A stretch of 64,000 bases of DNA from Guillardia theta CCMP2712 (Eukaryota > Cryptophyceae > Pyrenomonadales > Geminigeraceae), in assembly GCF_000315625.1 (NCBI RefSeq), contig NW_005434659.1, positions 590,181 through 654,180 on the forward strand, read 5' to 3'. This document shows, one piece after another, positions 56,815 through 64,000 of this stretch (its first letter is position 1; every line of letters starts with the position of its first letter). A model generated the notes under the pieces. The model did no database searches. It was not told where the DNA came from and worked only from the letters and a program-made list of their open reading frames with translations. The position numbers and the translations under genes were made by a program.

Positions 56815-58027
56815 ATGCGCCTCGTCCTCGTCTTCGCAGCGCTCACAAGCTCCTCCTCCTTCCTCCTCTCTCCTCTCCCCCCTCCTCATCTCTCTCGACC
56901 TTCACTCTCCTCCCTTGCTAGATCTGCTAAGAGCAAACCGGCCGCTTCTCCTGTCTTCGTGGAGGTAGTTGGTCGTGCTGCCGGAGCTTGTAGTCTCTGA
57001 CCAGTCCAGCAGATCGAAGACATCGGCCATAGCGCATGGAGGCTCGACTCCATCGCTGAGACCCTCAGAGAGGTCGGGAACATGCAGGAATGAACTTGAT
57101 TGATCCTCCTCCAGGGGGGTCTTGGCATAATCCCGACAGACACTAGCTATGCGTTTGTGACCTCCATTGAATCGAGGGACGGAGTCTCCAGGTTGCGAGG
57201 CCTCAGTCGATCTGAGCTCAGTCCTTGACGTGCAGGCTGTATGAGCTGAAGCAGCAGGACTCTATCAAGAAGAAGCCCTTTTCCATCTTGTGCGACTCGA
57301 TCTCGCAAGTGAGACTTGTCATGGTTGTCTATCTGGTGAAGGAGCTCGCAGATCTCCAAGTACACGACCGCGATCAACTTCAAGAGCGTCTTCAAGATGG
57401 TTGTCATGAGACAGCTTTGACCCAGCTGACCCTGGACCTCAGCTGAAAGAAGTTCTCCCCGGCCCTTACACCTTCATCTGTCCCTCGACCAACGATCTGC
57501 CCCGGATGATCATTGATCACAAGAAGCATGCAAAGATATGGAAGAGGAAGGAGATCGGCGTGAGATGTGCTGCCTGACTTGATCCTCTCCTCACGTCTCA
57601 CTTGTCAGGTCCGAATCCCGAAAGACGAAGTCTGCCTGCAGCTGATCGGGAAAGTGAGGCGGCCAGGCCATCGGACCAGCTGGTTCCTCTGACTCTTCTC
57701 TAAGGTTGGGACTCCCCTGCTGTGTGCGGGAGTCCACAAGACGGACGAAGAGAGCTACTCGATCGGGCACGTCTTCGCAGAGAACGAGAACCTGGTCGGA
57801 GCTGCGGGGTTGTTGTGCTGCAGTGACGCCTTGCAGATCGACTTCATGGTGGCGGCGGGAGAGCGGAATGCAGAGTCGTCGACGATCGTGGATCTGACCA
57901 AGGAGCCAGCAGTGATTCTCCGGGAGGTGAGGAGAGAGCCTCGGGATCGGGGACGAGACTCACTGGAGCTCAGGGGGCAGGAAATGTCGAGGTGCTGAGA
58001 GACTTCATCGAATTGTCGGAGGAGTGA
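56815..58027 (+). CDS. Plastid-targeted YciO/YrdC/Sua5-family protein
   Basis: Nine exons (56815-56964, 57010-57072, 57115-57191, 57236-57308, 57352-57399, 57443-57559, 57609-57653, 57705-57926, 57974-58027) sum to 849 nt, encoding 282 aa. A signal peptide (MRLVLVFAALTSSSS) is followed by FLLSPLPPPHLSRPS and a Ser/Arg-rich transit peptide, i.e. a complex-plastid presequence. The YrdC fold is clear: GLGIIPTDTSYAF, KKKPFSILCDSISQISKYT, LKEVLPGPYTFICPST, IGVRIPKDEV, GTPLLCAG, SSTIVDLT and ILREGAGNVEV. YrdC/Sua5 make threonylcarbamoyl-AMP for tRNA t6A. The Ser-Thr-Ser-x-Asn stretch usual in that enzyme is replaced here by GTPLLCAG, which favours the YciO branch of unknown role. Confidence 0.88.
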
Positions 58028-58359
58028 AGGAAGCGAGGAAGAGAAGAACTTGTTGTTGTGCATTTAAGTCAAAAGTGATCAAGATTCAAACAAGCATGTT
58101 TGGATTAGACGATGACGAAAATTGAAACTGGAGGATCGAAGTCATCAGTCGTGCCCCATCATGTTCCATCGTCTTTCTTCCGTTCATGTCAGTCAGTCGC
58201 ATGCAAGGAGAGCATCGTCATACTTCAACTAGCTGTTGTTAAGCGGCAGTGAATTCACCCATCTTGGTGCTGCACAATCGAGTCACCTCACAACCACTCG
58301 GCTATAGGTGAGGGCGGGAAGTAGGGAGAGTCTGGGAGGACGGAGAGGAGGGAGGACAG
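58028..58359. other. Convergent 3' spacer
   Basis: AT-rich flank between the YciO-like stop and the last tentative exon of the PDZ gene. Nothing else was recognised. Confidence 0.4.
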
Positions 58360-59067
58360 CACCTTCCGTTCATCCCAGCCGACCGCAGAGCATCCTTGCT
58401 CCCCAGGCCTCTCCTTGCATCGACGATGGGTGGCCTCGACGAGCTGTAAGGTTCTGGAGGAGGGTTGAACCTGCTGGATGTCAGCCTGGGAGATTTCGGA
58501 GCAAGGATGTCGACCTCTTTCGCTGTACGTCGATGATGAGGGAGCGCAGAACCGCGTCCGTCCCGCTTCCCGCTGAGTTGGAGGAGATAGGAAGTGACCT
58601 CTGTTTAAGCAGCAACTTCAACCACCCTGCGATAGAACCTTCCTCCGCCCCAATTCCCACCTGCACTCCGAGCCGCACGGTGGAGCTCTCAGGGCCGAGG
58701 AGCAAGGGCGCGAGCTGAGCTACAGGCCACCTGACGGAAGGGGATGAGGCACAAGGACACGCCGAGAGAACATCCTCGTCATTACCTGTAAACATTCTTC
58801 CCATCTACAGTTTGTAGAACATCTCCCACCTACAAGGACGATGTCAGTCGTTCAAGCAGCCGCAAGGTACGTTAGCAACTCACTTGAAGGCCCCCGCTCG
58901 AGGATGACTCCCATGCTGGCCCTCCAGGGACGAGGCTATCAACAACAAGTGCTCCTGCATGAAGTCTCACCATCGTGGAGCTTACCGTACCGTCACATAC
59001 CATGAGTATCCATTCGAAATACTACCCCGATCCCACATTGTGAACCGTCATGGACAGACTGGAGGTT
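58360..59067 (-). CDS. PDZ-domain protein (ends not fixed)
   Basis: Exons 59067-59001, 58954-58884, 58829-58786 and 58730-58661 join in phase to a complete PDZ domain: GIGVVFRMDTHGALVVDSLV, PGGPAWESSSSGGLQ, VGDVLQTVDGKNVYR, LLLGPESSTVRLGVQ. The carboxylate-binding loop position is occupied by CGIG, matching the GLGF-like motif. A tail exon near 58440-58370 reads EATHRRCKERPGEQGCSAVG. The first coding exon and the stop are not established; the gene may extend upstream to about 59330. PDZ domains bind C-terminal peptides; the partner is unknown. It converges with the YciO-like gene. Confidence 0.65.
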
Positions 59068-59329
59068 CTGTATGAGGGTAAGGGTAAGGCTATGGTTATG
59101 CGAGGAAGCAGCAGGATGCTACCGGAGTCTCAGTACGGCGAACAGTTTGCGGCTTTCCTCTGCAGCCACAGCATTCGAAATCGTTCATTGCTCCCCCTCC
59201 CCTCCGTTAGGTTTACTGGTCTTGGTAAGATCTGTTCAATGTGCGATACAGCCGATACGGTCAGCCGACAACCTACAGCTGTCAGAAGCGACGTGTCAGT
59301 GACTTGGATCGTCTGCAGTCGAATCGACA

Positions 59330-59631
59330 TCCTCTCGCTCTCCTCTTCGGTACTCCTTGTGCTGCTTCCTTCACCTTCCCCTCCATGCCTGCTGCCTGTC
59401 TACCTTCAAACACGAGCTCCTCATCCTAGTAGGTATCGGCATCTAGGACGAGCATCCTCCTTCTGAATCTCTTCTCCCCTCCTCCTCCTCGCCCTCCTCG
59501 CCCTCCTCCATCTCTCCGCCATTTCCCCGCCCACAGAACGGCCATTGCCGCTCCCTCGCTGACTACCCCACCCGGTTTCGGAGTTCCATAATTAAAACTC
59601 TACAGGTGGGGTAGTGGAACGGGGAGGAAAA
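59330..59631. promoter_or_regulatory. Promoter region of the 409-aa gene
   Basis: Contains CTACCCCACCC at 59565-59575, ATAATTAAAAC at about 59589 (TATA-like) and GGTGGGGTAGTGG at 59606-59618, 14 bp before the ATG at 59632. The position of the GGGGTAGT element right at the start supports a core-promoter or initiator role (inference). Confidence 0.5.
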
Positions 59632-61162
59632 ATGCGGGGCATGTGGGCGGTGGGAGCGGTGGGGATGGCGAACTTGCTGCTGTCGCTATGGCTGTCGCCG
59701 AGGATGAGCTCGGAGCCTGAGGAGAGATGGAGGAACCTGCGGGTCCCTCGAGGCTCCGTCAAGGTCTACGTGCAGTCCTCCTCCGCTCCCTCGGGCACTA
59801 TCGAGTTCCGCCAGCTCCACATCAGGAGGAACGACAGGAGAAACATCCTGGTGGAGGTTGAGATCAGCATCATGAACGGCATGGTGGAAGGGGCACCAAG
59901 GACGGATGGCAGATCGCAGAGCGATCTCTTGCAGCAGTTCCAGCTCCTGTCGAAGGGAGCAGACGAAGACGGGAAGGAGGTGTTGGTCTACCGCTCGTTG
60001 TCCAACCTGACGAGAGCGACAAAAGCTCGCGATCAGGTGCTGCACGTCATGAACATGAGCGATCCATACCGCTACAAGATAGACTACGAGGTCTTCTACC
60101 TGGATGCCGAGAGCGCCTTCAACAACAAGAGGATCATGGCAAGCGGCGTCATCACCAGCGGCGACTACGAGTATCGCAGGATGTTCGCTTCCCCTTCGAC
60201 TGTCCACTCGGCGGCACATGGCCTGACGTTCGAGCTGGAGGCGAAGTCGAGCCCCGTCATGGTGTCGCTGCTCAGAACGAGAGGACTCGCCTCCTTCCAG
60301 CGCGGTCCTCTAACTCCCCCACTGCATATCCGAGTCTACCTGTCCACGGAGGACAAGGATGTAGCAGCGAGGAAGTGGCGGCTGATAGGAGAGATGTTTG
60401 ACACCCCTCTCTCCTCCTCTTGGGACCTCTCCGATCTCCCCATCGAGCCTTTCTACATCGCCTCTGGTCAGCGCGTCTCCCTCAGTATTCATACCGACCA
60501 CCCTCTCGGACTCTCCGTCGCCGTCCCCTCCTTCGAGGGGATGGCGTCAGAGATCGAGGCTCGGACCCACGGCTCCCTCCTCGTCCCGCAGTGGCTGTCG
60601 ATGATGACGGAGAGCAGGCCAGCTGGCGTGCATGAGGACGAGTGGGTACGCGTGCTGCCTGGGGCAGTGCTCGACTTCGAGCCTCTGCTGGAAGCGAGGC
60701 CCCAGCAGCTCCGCTGCTTCATCGGGATGATCCAGTACAGCATCCTCGGGGAGGAGGGTGACTACCGACAGGTGCTCCTGTCATGTGAGGATGAAACTTC
60801 TCACTTCTGGACAGGGAGGGATGGCAAAGTTGTTCCGCGAGCACGTCGTCTGGTTCAACAGCCACACGCAGGTTTGCTCAACAGGACGTTTGCCTCCTTG
60901 TCCAGCTCTCCCCAGCTTCCTCAATTCGTCCATCTGTTCTGCTTCCCTCTCGCTCTCTGTTGCTTCCACTTGCTCCCTCTCGCTGCTTCGTCCTCATGCT
61001 TCTCCTGAAGCTGTCATCAGGTGCTGGCAGCACCCGAGACGAAGAGAAGGCACGCAAGGGAGGAGGAGAGGAAAAGGTGACCCTTATTGTCTCTTGTTGA
61101 CGGGCATGACTGACCGCTGTCGTAGAGAGTCCAAGAGCGCTCAGGCGTTCTGCTTCCAGTGA
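59632..61162 (+). CDS. 409-aa secretory/membrane protein, unrecognised
   Basis: Three exons (59632-60771, 60815-60871, 61130-61162) sum to 1230 nt, encoding 409 aa. The ATG at 59632 gives an N-terminal hydrophobic segment (VGMANLLLSLWLS) that may be a signal peptide or anchor. The rest is soluble, with beta-rich stretches (VYVQSSSAPSGTIEFRQLHI, GQRVSLSIHTDHPLGLSVAV) and EMFDTPLSSSWDLSDLPIEP. It ends HVVWFNSHTQ-SKSAQAFCFQ. Coding sequence is GC-rich at third positions. I do not recognise a family. The third exon's acceptor was chosen for phase and is tentative. Confidence 0.7.
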
Positions 61163-61270
61163 GAGCTGCGACAAGATCGCGTGTAATATACATTGGGGGG
61201 GGGAGGGGGGGGATGGGTGAAGGAGGGAGGCGAGGTGAGGGAGAGGGAGCAGGTGTAAAGAGAATTCTTT

Positions 61271-63123
61271 TCAGTCTGGACTGCTCTCTTCCACCGGTAT
61301 GTCGTCATACTGCAGTACACAGTCATTCCATGGAGGGACTTGTAAGGGGAGGAGGAGGAAGCAAAAAGATGAGGAGGGGGAAGATGGCGATAAGGGAGTG
61401 AGACCGTGATGTCGTAGACTGGTTCTTCTCCCCTTGTCGCCAGGAATGATTCCATTTGTTGTAACATCTTGTCGACGATCTGAAAACCAGAATTGAGAAG
61501 CATATCACAACAGACGCCTCCCTCCCTCCCTCTCCTTCCTCCCTCCCTCCTCGTTTCCTTTTTTGCTTTCCCTCCCACATCTTCCTTGAGCCAAAATACC
61601 GTCTTTGCCAGCACTATGAGCTTGATCCACTGGTGGAATTAGTCAAGTCAGACGCAACGGCAAGGAGAGCGGGGGACCACATGGACAGCAAGAGCAGCGG
61701 AATGGTGGCAGCAGGGAGGGGCGGAGGGAAGGCCCGGGAAGGTGACAGCGACTTACTCTTGGCTGGGTCTTAGGGTTGTTGAGAACCTCTTCGTAGAGAT
61801 CTCGCCTGTCGTTGAGGTACTCTTGGAAAGCTTCATGTCTGCGGTTCCTCATCACCATCGCACCGGATGACTGGGACTACCCACTGGTCCAGCAGCTCGG
61901 TCGGGACACTAGGATGCAAGCCCAGCTGATCGCCGTCGGTCTAGAAAGTCTCAGTTTCTCTCTTCCTCTCCTCTCTTGCTCCTCCTCTCCTCTATCCCAG
62001 CTCCTTGCCTCTCTCGCAGCCACTCGTGTGTCTGTGTGTTTTCCCTTTCTCACCTTGTAGACTCCGTTCTTGTAGTATCCATAGAAGCCAGGGTTGACTT
62101 TGAACCTCTCCTCCCGCTTCTGCAGGTCGAGCGTCATGAACATGAGGTACGAGGGGAGTCGCTTCCTTCAGTGCCACGTCATCGATGCCCTCGGCGATCA
62201 ACATCTGAACCTCCACCGGCTCGCCTCGGCTCCCCACCATAGTCACGCAGGGACTCAAAGGGGGCTGCATCGCTTTGAACTGCCTGGCAAACGGACTTAA
62301 ATGGACAAGCTGCATTGAACTCCTCCTCTTCCTTCCTCCCCCCCCTGCCTCTCCTCCTGCTCTTTGCCTCACTTCCAATCTGTCACTTCCTCATGTTCAA
62401 ACCACTCATGCTCTGGGATGACTGGATCCTTGCGATCAATCGGCTTTCCCCAGGAATCGCAGCATTTGGTTGGGCCTCCACTTGGAGCTCCTCCAAACGC
62501 CTTGAAGGGATCGACTTTGAGCCCTATGGAAACAGTTAGTGGGATTGAATTTGAAGTAGGCGGAACTGATCATGGTAGTGTCGAAGAATGAAGTCAATTT
62601 AAGGTTAAAGGCGAATTTAGGAAGAAAGACATATGGGAGCACAGGAGTGAGATAGAGATGGTGGAGGTGGGGATTGGGGAGGCGAGCGAGGAAATTAAGA
62701 GGGAGAGGAGGGAAGAGATTTCTGGGAGGGAGGAGAATACCTCTCGCTTCTCGCTCCTCAAAGTCCTTCCTGAACTCAGGAGGCACCTCAGGACGCCATG
62801 GGCATCTCAGATTGTCATCATCTTCATACTCCAACTCGCCCTGGTGAGCCCACACGTCTTCGATGGTTCGATCGGACTCTGACTCTGTCGTCCTGTTTGG
62901 GTGCAGCGGGCGAATCAAGTCTCTCTCTATCGGGCCATCCATGTCTGCAGCAGACAAGTCACACCTAGCAAGGCACACGCTGATGCTGGACAACAGCACG
63001 TGAGGCCAGGAGGGTGGAGTTGATGGTCAAAGTTGTCAATGCAGGGCAGGAATGGACCGGGAGAATGGGGTATGGGGGGGAGCTGCTGAGTTGACCTATG
63101 AGGCAGATGACGGCTCGAGACAT
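61271..63123 (-). CDS. Acidic secreted protein, unrecognised
   Basis: A start MSRAVICLI at 63123 and the following exon (SISVCLARCDLSAADMDGPI) look like a signal peptide, though that first junction is not resolved. Exons then join well: EDVWAHQGELEYEDDDNLRC, EFRKDFEEREAR-GLKVDPFKAFGG, CCDSWGKPIDRKDPVIPEHE, FARQFKAMQPPLSPCVTMVG, VQMLIAEGIDD-KREERFKV, NPGFYGYYKNGVYK, VMRNRRHEAFQEYLNDRRDL, WIKLIVLAKTVFWLKED, IVDKMLQQMESFLATRGEEP and a last exon YDDIPVEESSPD-stop (61309-61271). About 330 residues in total. The family is not recognised. A hydrophobic WIKLIVLAKTVFWL stretch could be a membrane helix or buried core. A poly-G/GGGA tract at 61193-61215 lies just after the stop. Confidence 0.6.
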
Positions 63124-63379
63124 GTTGGGGACGAGGACATCGGGGAAGTCTGGCCCAGCTATGGTGAAATTGCTTCCTGACCTCTCAGGGTGCGAGAAAT
63201 TTGACCAGAGAACTTGTTCATCTTCGAACCTGACACGTCTATCAGCACGATGACGAGAAAGAGAATGCCAACATGTTAGGGACCCAGGGATCAGAAAGAT
63301 GGCGAAGAATGCAAGGCAAGGCAGGGATCGGACACGCAGCAGGTGAAGAACAGGCGAGCAAACAAGTGATGGGGGGAGA
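63124..63379. other. Short spacer between two minus-strand genes
   Basis: 256 bp. An open stretch within it (VRFEDEQVLWSNFSHPERSG) precedes and is in frame with the MSRAV start of the downstream gene, so that gene could begin earlier. Otherwise this is promoter or 3' flank. Confidence 0.4.
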
Positions 63380-64000
63380 TTACATGTTCACATCCTCGTC
63401 ATCTCGCACTGTCCGCGCTGCAAGTATCAGACGACCGTCTGCAGCACACTCCTCCTGCACAGCAGAAATTCAGAGCGAGCGAGCGAGCGAGAGAGAGAGA
63501 GATGCTTTGTCCTACCCCTTCTGTCGGATCGATCACCCATGCGGACCCGAGGCGATATAGAGAGACAGTGAGCGGGCAGTTGATGGAGTCGAGTCGCCAG
63601 TAGCTGTACCATCGCGTCATGGGGGGTTTAGAAAACCTCACACGTCTCACGTTGATCGATCATCATCCATCTCCACAGAGATTCGGTCTTCTGGTCCATC
63701 CTGTTTGAAGACTGCTTCCAGTATCACACCCTCCCTCCCTGCTCCCCCCCTGCCCTCTTCCCTCCCTGGCTCCCTCCCTCCCTCTCCTCCTATCTCTCTT
63801 CCCATCTCCTCTCTCACTCATTCTCGGAAACCATGTGGACCGCAGCGCTGCTCGGACCGCCATGACACTTGCATCAAGAAGATTCCCATCTGCCTCCAGC
63901 AGGTGAACTTTGACATGCAGCAACCAGCTGAAAGGAGGTCAGGTCAAGTCGAGGAAGAGGACAAACACTTGCTTCAGCTTCCCCGGAATGATACATAGTC
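63380..64000 (-). CDS. RRP42: Exosome subunit RRP42/EXOSC7 (RNase PH fold), 3' part
   Basis: The gene runs off the right edge, so only the C-terminal part is visible. Exons read WLLHVKVHLLEADGNLLDAS with VMAVRAALRSTWFPRM, then DGPEDRISVEMDDDRS, then YWRLDSINCPLTVSLYRLGS with WVIDPTEG, and the last (63454-63380) EECAADGRLILAARTVRDDE to stop. The order matches EXOSC7-type RNase PH proteins: the DGNLxDA helix after a beta hairpin, a PxTVxLxxxG strand, then (V/I)DPTxxEE. These subunits form the catalytically inactive hexameric ring of the nuclear/cytoplasmic RNA exosome. The protein ends soon after the DPT-EE strand-helix, shorter than the human tail. A CT-rich low-complexity tract fills the intron at 63728-63815. 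Confidence 0.8.

Noticed and set aside
56315-56968. 217-aa plus frame rich in His and Ser
   Set aside because: Consists of the ATCATCAC array and CT-rich promoter DNA, and overlaps the YciO-like gene start in another frame.

Overview
This window looks like nuclear DNA of a microbial eukaryote, most likely a cryptophyte alga of the Guillardia type. Genes carry GT-AG introns of roughly 35-105 nt with conserved reading frame across the junctions, genes lie on both strands without operons, and the products are eukaryotic (eIF5A, PDI, RING-H2 and TKL kinases, an exosome subunit, Canopy). Two predicted proteins begin with a signal peptide followed by a phenylalanine-led, basic, Ser/Pro-rich stretch, the bipartite presequence of complex red-lineage plastids. 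The species is an inference. No bacterial, viral or CRISPR features were seen. Positions 24859-24958 are a 100-N assembly gap.

Layout. 0.25-4 kb (-): chromatin reader with SANT-like, PWWP-like and PHD modules, divergent from PDI (4.3-6.2 kb, +). 6.4-7.5 kb (-): plastid DUF1995 protein, followed by 25 exact-length copies of a 26-bp repeat. 8.3-10.5 kb (+): ankyrin-like gene, partly modelled. 10.9-11.9 kb (-): TLC-domain membrane protein. 12.6-16.5 kb (+): GATA-like fingers, tandem BRCT and a beta-trefoil-like tail. 18.5-19.9 kb (+): Canopy-like ER protein whose stop overlaps the start of a PB1 protein. 20.1-21.0 kb (-): small coiled-coil protein. 21.9 kb (+): eIF5A. 23.0-24.4 kb (+): membrane RING-H2 protein. 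26.5-28.4 kb (+): TKL kinase. 28.7-43.7 kb: two divergent giant genes, a 2408-aa secreted protein (EGF, CUB, filamin-type Ig repeats, L-type lectin, Cys-rich repeats) and a 2215-aa multi-pass protein with a huge ectodomain. 43.7-47.9 kb: weak small genes and a probable pseudogene. 48.0-50.0 kb (+): CaMKK/LKB1-like kinase. 50.9-56.3 kb (-): an unrecognised gene and a TPR plus GT4 glycosyltransferase. 56.8-58.0 kb (+): plastid YciO/YrdC-like protein. 58.4-59.1 kb (-): PDZ protein. 59.6-61.2 kb (+) and 61.3-63.1 kb (-): two unrecognised secretory-type proteins. 63.4-64 kb (-): the 3' end of exosome subunit RRP42/EXOSC7.

Many genes belong to the secretory pathway or cell surface (PDI, Canopy, TLC, RING, both giants, the TPR-glycosyltransferase). 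Others are nuclear regulators (PWWP/PHD, BRCT) or plastid proteins. Intergenic DNA is rich in tandem repeats and in a recurring GGGGTAG/CTACCCC element near gene starts. Exon models were built by hand by requiring GT-AG ends and frame continuity; those whose lengths sum exactly to a multiple of three are the most reliable.
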